Below, one piece after another: positions 37,899 to 46,999 of a stretch of 64,000 nucleotides of DNA. Numbering within the stretch: position 1 is the first letter of the stretch; each line of letters starts with the position of its first letter. Source of the DNA: CAVUBL01 sp963739795 (GTDB taxonomy: Bacteria > Acidobacteriota > Thermoanaerobaculia > Multivoradales > DATKCC01); assembly GCA_963739795.1 (NCBI GenBank), contig CAVUBL010000007.1, positions 124,001 through 188,000 on the forward strand. Direction: 5' to 3'. A program made the position numbers and the translations under genes. The notes below the pieces were generated by a model, which was not told where the DNA came from, made no database searches, and saw nothing but the letters and a program-made list of their open reading frames with translations.

Positions 37899-39263
37899 TC
37901 AGATGGCTTGCCGAACCACTTCTCCCTTCGGCAGGCGGGTGAAGAGGAACTCCTCGAGGTCGCGGCGCAGCTCGGGCACCTTGATCCGGCCGACGATGTC
38001 GCTGGCGAAGGCGTAGACCAGCAGGCTCCGGGCGGCCTCCTTGCCGATGCCCCGGGAGCGCAGGTAGAAGACCGCGTCGTCGTCGAGCTGGCCCACCGTC
38101 GAGCCGTGGGTGCACTTGACGTCGTCGGCGAAGATGAGGAGCTGAGGATTCGAGTTGACCAGCGCCTGTTCCGACAGGAGCAGGTTCTGGTTGGATTGCT
38201 TGGCGTCGGTCTTCTGGGCCCCGCGGTGGACGTGGATCAGACCGTTGAACACGGCCCGCGAGCGCCCCTCGAGGATCCCCTTGAAGAGCTCGAAGCTGTG
38301 GCAATGAGGCTTGGCGTGCTCGACCCGCATGTGGTGATCGACGAACTGCGAGCCCCGGACCATGTAGAGGCCGTTCAGGACCGAGTCCGAGCCCTCGCCG
38401 TCGAGGAGGGTGTTGACGTCGTTGCGCACCAGGGCGCCGCCCAGTGAGATCGAGTGCAGAGCGTAGCTCGACGAGCGCCCCTGGTAGAGCTGGAAGCTCG
38501 CCATGTGGTAGGCGGCCGTGGACTCCTGCTGCATCTTGTAGTGGTCGAGGACCGAGCCGTCGCCGCACACTACCTCGGTGACCGGACAGGTGAAGTACTC
38601 GGCCCCCTCGGGGCCGGCGAAGGTCTCGACCACCGTCGCCTGGCTCGCCTCGTCGAGGACCACCAGGCTGCGGGGGAAGGTGACCGCCGGACGGCCTTCA
38701 GCGTCGGTGGCGCCGGTGGAGAGGTAGAGCAGGTGGATCGGCTCCTCCATCACCGCGCCCTTGGGCAGGTGAAGGAAGGCGCCGTCGGCCATGTAGGCGG
38801 TGTTGAGCGCCACGAAGGGCTGCTCGTCGAAGGCGGCGTGGCGGGCCAGGTGCTTCTCCACCAGCTCGCCCTGCTCTTGGAGGGCGTCGCCCAGGCCTCC
38901 GAGGACGGTCCCGGGAGGCAGGGCGCCCGTGTCCGAGAGCTCGGGCCGGAGCCGGCCGTCGACGAAGACCAGGCGGGCCCGCGCGCTCTCGAAGAGCCAC
39001 GGCTCCACCAGGTGGCCGGCGGCGGCGGCGGCGCCCACCTCGGGCCGGTGGAACTCCCGCCGGGAGATGGGGGCGACGTTGGTGAAGCGCCACTCCTCCT
39101 GGCGGATCGACGGGAAGCCGAGCTCGGCGAAACGCTCCATCGCCCGCCGGCGGACCTCTCCGACCGCCGCCGGCTCGCGGCCGGAGCGGGAGCGGGCGAA
39201 GGCCTCGAAGCCCTCCAGCCAGGCGCTCTCCGAGACTCGGGGCTTGGCGTTCGCGACCGTCAT
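37899..39263 (-). CDS. sufD: SufD, Fe-S assembly scaffold protein
   Basis: The 454-residue SufD is the non-ATPase partner of SufB in the SufBC2D scaffold. The C-terminal right-handed beta-helix is evident: VTEVVCGDGSVLDHYKMQQE, HSISLGGALVRNDVNTLLDG, HHMRVEHAKPHCHSFELFKG and LIHVHRGAQKTDAKQSNQNL with LLSEQALVNSNPQLLIFADDV and CTHGSTVGQLDDDAVFYLRS. The last contains the conserved His in a SufB/SufD-shared motif. It lies 10 bases after sufC. Confidence 0.94.
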   Translation of the reverse strand: MTVANAKPRVSESAWLEGFEAFARSRSGREPAAVGEVRRRAMERFAELGFPSIRQEEWRFTNVAPISRREFHRPEVGAAAAAGHLVEPWLFESARARLVFVDGRLRPELSDTGALPPGTVLGGLGDALQEQGELVEKHLARHAAFDEQPFVALNTAYMADGAFLHLPKGAVMEEPIHLLYLSTGATDAEGRPAVTFPRSLVVLDEASQATVVETFAGPEGAEYFTCPVTEVVCGDGSVLDHYKMQQESTAAYHMASFQLYQGRSSSYALHSISLGGALVRNDVNTLLDGEGSDSVLNGLYMVRGSQFVDHHMRVEHAKPHCHSFELFKGILEGRSRAVFNGLIHVHRGAQKTDAKQSNQNLLLSEQALVNSNPQLLIFADDVKCTHGSTVGQLDDDAVFYLRSRGIGKEAARSLLVYAFASDIVGRIKVPELRRDLEEFLFTRLPKGEVVRQAI

Positions 39264-39273
39264 CGACCCGACC

Positions 39274-40068
<795 letters not shown>

Positions 40069-40139
40069 GGTCGGATTGGTCTCGTTTCGGTTCGTGGTGG
40101 TCGTTGTTCGGAGCTCTGGCCCTGCGTGTCGCCCGACGG

Positions 40140-41600
40140 CTACCCGACGCTGCCTTCCAGGCTGATCTCCAGCAGCTTCTGTGCCTCCACGGCGAACTCC
40201 ATGGGGAGCTCTTTGAAGACCTCCTTGCAGAAGCCGTTGACGATCATCGACACGGCCGCTTCCTCGTCGAGGCCGCGGGAGTTGCAGTAGAAGATCTGGT
40301 CCTCGCCGATCTTCGAGGTGGTGGCCTCGTGCTCCATCTTGGCGGTCGGGTTCTGGACGTCGATGTAGGGGAAGGTGTGGGCGCCGCACTGGTCGCCGAT
40401 CAGCATGGAGTCGCACTGGGAGAAGTTGCGGGCGCCCTCGGCGCTCTTGAGGATCTTGACTCCGCCCCGGTAGGTGTTCTGGCCGTGGCCGGCGGAGATG
40501 CCTTTCGAGACGACGACGCTCCGGGTGTTCTTGCCCACGTGGGTCATCTTGGTGCCGGTGTCGGCCTGCTGGTAGCCCCGGGTGACGGCGACGGAGTAGA
40601 ACTCGCCCACCGAGCCCTCGCCCTTCAGGATGCAGCTCGGGTACTTCCAGGTGATGGCCGAGCCGGTCTCGACCTGGCTCCAGGAGATCTTCGAGTTGCG
40701 GCCGGCGGCGAGGCCCCGCTTGGTGACGAAGTTGAAGATGCCGCCCCTGCCGGTCTCGGGATCGCCCGGGTACCAGTTCTGAACCGTCGAGTACTTGATC
40801 TGGGCGTCGTCGAGGGCCACCAGCTCGACCACGGCGGCGTGCAGCTGGTTCTCGTCGCGCATGGGCGCCGTGCAGCCTTCGAGATATGACACCTGGGCGC
40901 CCTCGTCGGCGACGATCAGCGTGCGCTCGAACTGCCCGGTGTTCATGGCGTTGATCCGGAAGTAGGTCGAGAGCTCCATAGGACAGCGCACGCCCTTGGG
41001 CACGTAGACGAACGAGCCGTCGGAGAAGACCGCCGAGTTGAGGGCGGCGAAGAAGTTGTCCGTCCGGGGCACGACCGAGCCCAAGTACTTCTTGACCAGG
41101 TCAGGATGCTCGCGGATCGCCTCCGACATGGAGCAGAAGATCACGCCCATCTCGGCGAGCTTGGCCTTGAAGGTGGTGGCCACCGAGACGCTGTCGAAGA
41201 CCGCGTCCACCGCCACCCCGGCGAGCATCTTCTGTTCCTCCAGAGGGATGCCCAGGCGCTCGTAGGTGCGCAGGATCTCCGGGTCGACCTCCCCCAGGTC
41301 CTTCGGCTGGTCCGCCTTCGAGCGGGGCGCCGAGAAGTAGGAGATCGCCTGGTAGTCGATGGGGTCGTAGTGCACCATGGCCCAGGTCGGCTCCTTCATC
41401 TTGAGCCATCCCCGGTAGGCCTTGAGGCGCCACTCGGTCATCCACTCGGGCTCGCCCTTGAGCGCGGAGATGGCGCGCACCACGCCCTCGTCGAGGCCGG
41501 GCGGCAGGGTGTCCTGCTCCACGTCGGTCACGAAACCGAAGGCGTAGTCGCGGTTGGCGACCTCGTCGAGGAGCTGATTCTGGGTGGAGGGTTCGGCCAT
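40140..41600 (-). CDS. sufB: SufB, Fe-S assembly scaffold protein
   Basis: The 486-residue scaffold is where Fe-S clusters assemble with SufC and SufD. Hallmarks are the N-terminal YAFGFVTDVEQDTLPPGLDE, FVYVPKGVRCPMELSTYFRI, YLEGCTAPMRDENQLHAAVV, SKGISAGHGQNTYRGGV and SCxxxD-like QCDSMLIGDQCGAHTFPYID plus DQIFYCNSRGLDEEAAVSMI. The ATG at 41600 follows GAGGA. It is the first structural gene after the Rrf2 regulator, about 98 bases downstream. Confidence 0.97.
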   Translation of the reverse strand: MAEPSTQNQLLDEVANRDYAFGFVTDVEQDTLPPGLDEGVVRAISALKGEPEWMTEWRLKAYRGWLKMKEPTWAMVHYDPIDYQAISYFSAPRSKADQPKDLGEVDPEILRTYERLGIPLEEQKMLAGVAVDAVFDSVSVATTFKAKLAEMGVIFCSMSEAIREHPDLVKKYLGSVVPRTDNFFAALNSAVFSDGSFVYVPKGVRCPMELSTYFRINAMNTGQFERTLIVADEGAQVSYLEGCTAPMRDENQLHAAVVELVALDDAQIKYSTVQNWYPGDPETGRGGIFNFVTKRGLAAGRNSKISWSQVETGSAITWKYPSCILKGEGSVGEFYSVAVTRGYQQADTGTKMTHVGKNTRSVVVSKGISAGHGQNTYRGGVKILKSAEGARNFSQCDSMLIGDQCGAHTFPYIDVQNPTAKMEHEATTSKIGEDQIFYCNSRGLDEEAAVSMIVNGFCKEVFKELPMEFAVEAQKLLEISLEGSVG

Positions 41601-41698
41601 GGGATGTCCTCGTCTCGTCTATGTCCACGGCGCCGCGCCGGGGCGCGCCGACCGAAGGTTCGTTCGTCCTCTCGCCTCTCTCGTGCGCCGGTGGCCTC

Positions 41699-42187
41699 TC
41701 ACACGGCCTCGGCTTCGACCGCCTCGGCCCCCGGCGCCCGGCAGCCGGCGATCTGCACCAGCCGCGCCGGCCGGGGCACGCGCACGGGTCCGGTCATCTC
41801 GGCCAGCGAGATCCCGCCGAGGGCCTCGTGGATCGCCAGGTTGATCCGGTTCCAGTTGCTGCGCACCTGGCAGACCTGCTCCTTCGAACACAGCCCCTCG
41901 GTGTCGTCGGTGCACTCGGTGATCGCGATCTGCCCCTCGAGGGCGGAGATCACCTCGGAGACCGACATCTCCTCGGGGGACCGAGCCAGGCAGTACCCGC
42001 CGTTGACGCCGCGGTGGGACTCGAGGATCGAGGCGCGGGCCAGGAGCTTCAGGATCTTCGCCACCATGGGCTGGGGCAGGGAGGTCTCCTGCGCCAGCTC
42101 GGGGGCGTTGACCAGACGGTCCGGATCGTTCGCCATGTGGGTCAGGAGCACGATCCCGTAGTCGGTCTGTTTGGTGATCCGGAGCAT
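41699..42187 (-). CDS. Rrf2-family Fe-S regulator of the suf operon (IscR/SufR-like)
   Basis: The 162-residue regulator has a winged helix (LRITKQTDYGIVLLTHMA, LPQPMVAKILKLLARASILE) and three conserved cysteines, C92, C100 and C106, in TECTDDTEGLC and SKEQVCQVRSNW, almost where IscR binds its [2Fe-2S] cluster. It should repress or activate the suf genes according to cluster status. The start is the ATG at 42187 (MLRITKQT). It is the first gene of the suf operon and lies 113 bases from a strong operator palindrome, indicating autoregulation. Confidence 0.9.
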   Translation of the reverse strand: MLRITKQTDYGIVLLTHMANDPDRLVNAPELAQETSLPQPMVAKILKLLARASILESHRGVNGGYCLARSPEEMSVSEVISALEGQIAITECTDDTEGLCSKEQVCQVRSNWNRINLAIHEALGGISLAEMTGPVRVPRPARLVQIAGCRAPGAEAVEAEAV

Positions 42188-42299
42188 CGCCGTACCTCGT
42201 CTCGTCGCCGCCCGGGCCTCTGCGGGGCGCCCTCGGCCCGACCTCTCGACCGATCGACCAGCGGGGCGGACCGGAGGGCCGGTTTCGTAGTTCCTTCGT

Positions 42300-42326
42300 G
42301 AATCAGTACCAGTTTGGTGCTGATTC
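42300..42326 (-). promoter_or_regulatory. operator palindrome of the suf operon
   Basis: GAATCAGTACCA and TGGTGCTGATTC surround GTT: a 12-3-12 inverted repeat with a single mismatch. It begins six bases downstream of the -10 box, overlapping the expected transcription start. The likely ligand is the Rrf2 regulator encoded next in the transcript; binding there would block initiation. Confidence 0.7.
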
Positions 42327-42332
42327 GAGGAA

Positions 42333-42360
42333 ATAATACCACCGAGCCCGTCTCTGTCAA
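42333..42360 (-). promoter_or_regulatory. sigma-70 type promoter of the rrf2-suf operon
   Basis: On the minus strand TTGACA (42355-42360) is followed after 16 bases by TATTAT (42333-42338), with an extended -10 TGG before it. It is the closest match to consensus seen in the window. It drives a leader of about 140 bases before the regulator ATG. Confidence 0.75.
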
Positions 42361-42445
42361 TCGTCTCAGATGGGGAATTCCCGCCGGCCGGCATCCTCTC
42401 CAACGGCTTCGGCGGCCGGGAAATTTCGCCCCGCTCCGGCCGGGA

Positions 42446-43480
42446 TCACGGAGCTTCGCGCGGGCGCCGGTCGAGCAGGGCCGCCACCCAGGCGAGCCTC
42501 TCGGTGCTCTCGAGCAGGATCTTGAGGGAGACGGTCAACGGGACCGAGAGGATCATCCCCAGCGCCCCCCACACCCAGCCCCAGAAGATCAGGGAGAGGA
42601 AGATCACGAGGGGCGAGAGGCGCAGGCCACGGCCCATGACCGCGGGTTCGAGGACGTTTCCGAACACTATGTTGATCACCAGGTAGCCGGCGGCGATCAA
42701 CAGGGTCCGCCCGACGCCGAGCTGGATCAGGGAGAGGGCGAGGGCGGGCAAGGCGGCCAGGAGCGAGCCCACGTTCGGGATGTAGTTGAGGACGAAGGCG
42801 ATGAACCCCCAGAAGAGCGCGAAGTCCAGGCCCATGAAGAAGGTCACCAGCCCCACCGCCACGCCGGTCGCCAGGCAGATGGCGGTCTTGAGGATCAAGT
42901 AGCGCTGGACCCTGCCGACGATCTGCGCGAGCGGCCGGAGGTCGAAGCGGCCGCGGCGCTCGGCCACGGCCAGCTTGCCCGGCAGGATGATCGACTCCCA
43001 GAGCATGAAGATCATCATCAGTAGCACCAGCAGGAAGCTCGAGAGCGCCGTCGCCACGCCCCGGAAGGTGTTGCCGACTACGTTGACCACCGCCCCCAGG
43101 TCGAGGGCCTCGATGGAGATCCTTTCGGCGAGGTCGATGCCCCGCACCTCGAGCCAGCCGAGCACCCGGCCTGCTCCCTGGCGCGCCTGCTCCTGGTAGG
43201 CCGGGAGCTTCCCGGTGAGCGAGTCGATCGAGGCGGAGAGCACCAGGGCCACCAGACCGAGGATCGCCACCACCGCCAGCATGGTCAGGGCGATCGCCGC
43301 CACGGCCGGCACCCGGTGGCCTCGGAGCCAGCGCAGCAGGGGCAGGGAGAGGATGGTCAGGAAGAGCGCCAGGAGCAGGGGCAGGAAGAAGACCGACGCC
43401 GCCTTGAGCCCGGCGATGACCACGACCAGGGCCGCCGCACCGAGCAGTAACCTCCAACCTCGCGAGAGCTCGCCGTCCAT
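42446..43480 (-). CDS. AI-2E family transporter / PerM-type permease
   Basis: The 344-residue membrane protein has the family layout of about eight helices in an N-terminal block (residues 10-95) and a C-terminal block (about 200-330), with a soluble middle segment. Diagnostic stretches are FWGFIAFVLNYIPNVGSLLA, GNVLEPAVMGRGLRLSPLVI and FWGWVWGALGMILSVPLTVS. Family members export signals or ions, and the substrate here is unknown. It lies 12 bases after the DUF3999-like gene, so the two are probably co-transcribed, and it ends before the suf promoter. Confidence 0.88.
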   Translation of the reverse strand: MDGELSRGWRLLLGAAALVVVIAGLKAASVFFLPLLLALFLTILSLPLLRWLRGHRVPAVAAIALTMLAVVAILGLVALVLSASIDSLTGKLPAYQEQARQGAGRVLGWLEVRGIDLAERISIEALDLGAVVNVVGNTFRGVATALSSFLLVLLMMIFMLWESIILPGKLAVAERRGRFDLRPLAQIVGRVQRYLILKTAICLATGVAVGLVTFFMGLDFALFWGFIAFVLNYIPNVGSLLAALPALALSLIQLGVGRTLLIAAGYLVINIVFGNVLEPAVMGRGLRLSPLVIFLSLIFWGWVWGALGMILSVPLTVSLKILLESTERLAWVAALLDRRPREAP

Positions 43481-43492
43481 CGGTCCGGAAGG

Positions 43493-45460
43493 TTATCGCT
43501 CTTCCTGCTCCTTCAGCACGCCGTGGAGCAGCAACAGCAGGATCGCCGTCGCCACGATCAGCGTCGCGGCCACCGCCCAGCTCCCGACCCGCCCGCCGCC
43601 ACCGCCCGGGGCCTGGTCCAGGACCACGCGGGCCTCGTGCCAGGGGCGCGCGAGGAGCTCGCCCAGGCGCCCGGCCAGGTCGAAGTTCGGAGCTTCCAGC
43701 TCCGCCGCCCCGGCGCCCAGCGCCAGCGCCCGCTCGCCCGAGGGCCAGGGAAAGAGCAGCACGTCGCGCCGGCGCCAGAGCTCGAGGTCGACGGCGGGGA
43801 GCGGCCCGGCTCCGCGGTCGTCGATCTCCACCGTCACCCCCGCGCCGGGAGCGCCGCCGAGGGCCACGGTGAGGCGGCAGGGCAACGGGGGGTTCGCGGC
43901 GCAGTGCCACTCCAGCCACGGGCTCGCCGCCTGGGCCTCGCCGGCCGTCCCCGCCCCGGCGGTGCCCGGATAGAGGACCCGAACCCGCCGGTCGAGCCGG
44001 CCGGGCGGCGCGCTCACGACCAGGGACGAGACGGGCAGACGGGGCGCGGGAAGCGAGAGCTCCAGGTGGCTGGGGCCCGCCCCGTCCGCCGCCGCCAGCG
44101 CCGCCCCCCGAAGGCTCGTGGCGAGGACCGGCTCGGCCGGGCGCCACCGGGCGTAGGGCACCTGGACGTCGGAGGCGATCAACCGCACGTCGCGGAGGTC
44201 GTCGCGGGCGACGTCGTAGACCGGCGGCGGCAGAACTAAGCGACAGAGCTCGCCGGGCTTGGGGCTCTCCTCGGCGGTCACCGGCCAGGTGCCGGCGAAG
44301 TGGATGGCGGGAGCGGCGCCGCCCGTGTCGGGGATCGGAGGCAGAGAGCCCGGCGCCGGGCTCTCCTCCGCCGGACCGGCCTCGACCCGCATCGCCTCGG
44401 TGTCCAGGGGCATCTGCGGGGGCGAGCCCGGCGAGCCCGGCACCACCGACGGCCCGTAGGCGAGGGTGTGGGTGCCGGCCCGGCGGGCCCGGAAGACGAG
44501 CGCCTCGCCCGCGAAGTCGGCGCCGTAGTCGCGCACCGCCGGGGCCTCGTCGCCCGTCCCGTAGAGCTCCAGACGCAGGGACTCCGCCGGCCCGGAGAGG
44601 TCCCGATCGAGAGGCAGTCCCAGGGGCAGGCAGCGGGGCGCCTCGCCGTCGGCGTGCTGCCAGATCCCTTCCCCGACCGCCTCCCACCGCCCCTCCTCGG
44701 CGCGGAAGAGGCGATATCCGACCGGGCCCCCGCCGCCCACGACGAGGTCCAGCCGGCGCAGATACCGCCCCGCTCCACCCACGGGCAGGCGGCAGACGGT
44801 GCGGGGCGAGGCCGCGGAGCGGGGGTCGGGCGAGCGGCAGTCGGGGAGCGGCAGGGAGAGGTGGTATGAGCGCGCCGGCACCAACTCGACGGCGGCGCCG
44901 CGGACCTCCGGGGGGCCTTCCCCCGAGGGCCAGCCGGAGAGCCGCAGGAGGCGGGCGCCGGTGGCCGGGTAGGGCAAGGCCGCGGTGAGCTCCCCCTCCG
45001 GCCCCGGGCGGCCGACCGACACGAGGGCGCCGATCACCACGGGCTGCCAGTCCTCGCCGTCAGCGCTCCCGGAGAGCCGCAGGTCGCCGGTCGGGGGCGA
45101 GCCCTTCAGGTCGAGGAGGAGTCGGTCGTGGTGCGCGGACTCCACCCCCAGAGTCACCTCGATCTGCCAGCCGCCGGCCGCCCCCGGAGAGACCTTCACC
45201 TCCCGGGCCGCGACACGCGCGCCGGGCTCCTCCGCCGGCACCCGGCGAAAGGGAACGTCCTCCCCCTCGGGGCCGAAGAGCCGCAAGGAGCCGCCGGCGC
45301 TCTCCGCCTTGTGCGCGACGTCCGGGTCCAGGGGCACCCGCACCCACCCGGCCCGGGGCACCTCGATCGATCGCGTGTACCGGGTCGCCTGGGCCCGGAC
45401 GGGGACGGCGGCACAGAAGAACGCGAGCCCGAGGGGAAGGATGGCGCGAAGTCGTCTCAT
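43493..45460 (-). CDS. exported DUF3999-like protein with C-terminal membrane anchor
   Basis: The 655-residue protein has a signal peptide (about 1-23, ending VRAQA), a long beta-rich region and a single C-terminal membrane helix (about 628-646) with a short charged tail KEQEER. The start of the mature part (SIEVPRAGWVRVPLDPDVAH, RLFGPEGEDVPFRRVP) and the late ELWRRRDVLLFPWPSGERAL resemble DUF3999 proteins, whose function is unknown. The middle is Pro/Gly/Ala-rich. It is the first gene of a pair with the AI-2E transporter. Confidence 0.7.
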   Translation of the reverse strand: MRRLRAILPLGLAFFCAAVPVRAQATRYTRSIEVPRAGWVRVPLDPDVAHKAESAGGSLRLFGPEGEDVPFRRVPAEEPGARVAAREVKVSPGAAGGWQIEVTLGVESAHHDRLLLDLKGSPPTGDLRLSGSADGEDWQPVVIGALVSVGRPGPEGELTAALPYPATGARLLRLSGWPSGEGPPEVRGAAVELVPARSYHLSLPLPDCRSPDPRSAASPRTVCRLPVGGAGRYLRRLDLVVGGGGPVGYRLFRAEEGRWEAVGEGIWQHADGEAPRCLPLGLPLDRDLSGPAESLRLELYGTGDEAPAVRDYGADFAGEALVFRARRAGTHTLAYGPSVVPGSPGSPPQMPLDTEAMRVEAGPAEESPAPGSLPPIPDTGGAAPAIHFAGTWPVTAEESPKPGELCRLVLPPPVYDVARDDLRDVRLIASDVQVPYARWRPAEPVLATSLRGAALAAADGAGPSHLELSLPAPRLPVSSLVVSAPPGRLDRRVRVLYPGTAGAGTAGEAQAASPWLEWHCAANPPLPCRLTVALGGAPGAGVTVEIDDRGAGPLPAVDLELWRRRDVLLFPWPSGERALALGAGAAELEAPNFDLAGRLGELLARPWHEARVVLDQAPGGGGGRVGSWAVAATLIVATAILLLLLHGVLKEQEER

Positions 45461-45559
45461 GGTGGTGGGGAGGCCGCCCGCCGGAATTCTAGCCCCCTCC
45501 TCTCGTGGTCTGATTCATGAATCCCTTGTCTTTCGTTGTGGCGGCACGGGGCCGGATAC

Positions 45560-45670
45560 ATGGTGCTGTTCGTGCGCACCGTCAAGTCCGACGATCCGTT
45601 CGAGGACTTCACGATCCCCAAGAGCATCGGCCAGGCCGCCGAAGAAGGTCACCGGAACCCCCAGCGGATA
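45560..45670 (+). pseudogene. possible gene remnant
   Basis: From ATG at 45560 about 35 codons (MVLFVRTVKSDDPFEDFTIP and on) have the third-position GC bias of real genes in this window. The frame then continues into Arg/Pro-rich sequence without that bias. There is no recognised family. It may be the start of a decayed gene; otherwise the gap 45461-45769 holds no feature. Confidence 0.25.
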
Positions 45671-45769
45671 GGAAGAGGGAGCAGGGCTCGACCGGGCACA
45701 CGCCCCCGGACGCCGGCGGCCGGAAGCCCGGCTACGGCGGGACGCGCTGATCCGGAAGCCTCGGATCGA

Positions 45770-46939
45770 TCACAGGAGGGGGTCGAGCTCCGCCAGGAGG
45801 CGGTCGACCTCTTCCCCGGTGTTGTAGACGTGGGGCGAGACCCGGAGGCGGCCGGCCCGGGCCGAAACGATCACGCCGCGCTCGGCCAGGGCCTCCATCA
45901 GCTCCTCGGCGGAGCGCCCCGGGGGAGCGCCGGCCACGATCCCGGTCACCTCGCCCGGGGTCCGCGGGGCGGCGAGGGCGAACCCCCGCTCGGCGAGGCC
46001 CCGGGCGGCCCGCTCGGCCAGTGCCAGGACCCGGCGCTCCACCGCCTCGGCGTCGAGGCCCAGCAACAGGTCGAGGCTCCCGCCCAGGGCGTGGATGCCG
46101 TAGACGTTCAGGGTGCCGGCCTCGAAGCGCAGAGCCCCGGGCGCCAGCGTCGGATCAATCTCGCCCCACTCGTAGCGCCCCGCCACCGAGCGCCAGCCCC
46201 GCCGGGTCGAGCGGATCGACTCGATCACCCGGTCCGAGACGTAGAGCAGCCCCACCCCCTCGGGGCCGAGAAGCCACTTGTGGGAGGCGAGGGCGCAGAC
46301 GTCGAGCCCCAGGCGCTCGACGTCCAGGGCGAGGGCTCCCACGCCCTGGATCGCGTCGACCACCAGCAGGGCGCCCCGCTCGCGGCAGGCGCGCTCGAGG
46401 GCCCGGAGGTCGACCCGGTGACCGCTCGCGTACTGCACCCACGAGACCGCCAGCATCCGGGTGCGCTCGTCCATGGCCGCCGCCAGGTCGCCGGCGTCGA
46501 CCCGGCCGTCCCGCTCCGGCACGCGCCGGTACTCGACCCGCCGTCCGGTCACCTCCGAGATGGCCATCCAGGGGTAGAGGTTCGACGGAAACTCGGGCTC
46601 GGGGCCCACGACGTTGTCGCCGTCGCGCCAGTCGAGGCCGAAGGCCACCGCCGAGAGGGCCTCGGAGGTGTTGCCCGTGAAGGCCACCTCGTGGGGCTCG
46701 CGGGCACCCAGCAGGCGGGCCACCAGCCCGCGCACCCGCTCCACCTCCTCGTTGCGTTCCGGCCAGCCCCGATCGCCGGTCGCCGCCACCGCCTCGGCCG
46801 CGGCGCACATGCGGTCGGCAGCGGCCCGTGTCAGGCCGCCGATCGCGGCGTGGTTCAGGTAGGTGAGGCGGGCGGTGACCGGAAGCTGCCGGCGCAGCGC
46901 CTCGAGGTCCTGTCCGAGGTTGGGGATCTCGTTCTCCAT
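45770..46939 (-). CDS. class V aminotransferase-fold PLP enzyme
   Basis: The 389-residue enzyme has the fold of cysteine desulfurases and isopenicillin-N epimerases: TYLNHAAIGGLTRAAADRM, FTGNTSEALSAVAFGL, VSWVQYASGHRVDL, LLVVDAIQGVGAL, the PLP lysine in CALASHKWLLGPEGVGLLYV, and FEAGTLNVYGIHALGGSL. The catalytic cysteine loop of SufS (GHHCAQP) is replaced by SPHVYNTGEE, so it is not a desulfurase of that type. Substrate and pathway are unknown. It is transcribed with the same orientation as the flippase-like gene upstream, 60 bases away. Confidence 0.85.
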   Translation of the reverse strand: MENEIPNLGQDLEALRRQLPVTARLTYLNHAAIGGLTRAAADRMCAAAEAVAATGDRGWPERNEEVERVRGLVARLLGAREPHEVAFTGNTSEALSAVAFGLDWRDGDNVVGPEPEFPSNLYPWMAISEVTGRRVEYRRVPERDGRVDAGDLAAAMDERTRMLAVSWVQYASGHRVDLRALERACRERGALLVVDAIQGVGALALDVERLGLDVCALASHKWLLGPEGVGLLYVSDRVIESIRSTRRGWRSVAGRYEWGEIDPTLAPGALRFEAGTLNVYGIHALGGSLDLLLGLDAEAVERRVLALAERAARGLAERGFALAAPRTPGEVTGIVAGAPPGRSAEELMEALAERGVIVSARAGRLRVSPHVYNTGEEVDRLLAELDPLL

Positions 46940-46999
46940 GGCGCAGCTCCCTGTCTCGATGGCGCGGCCCTCCCGGCGGGAAGCGGCGGAGCGGAGCTC

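Noticed and set aside
45770..46939. Second cysteine desulfurase
   Set aside because: The fold is right, but the conserved catalytic-cysteine loop is missing and it is away from the suf genes.
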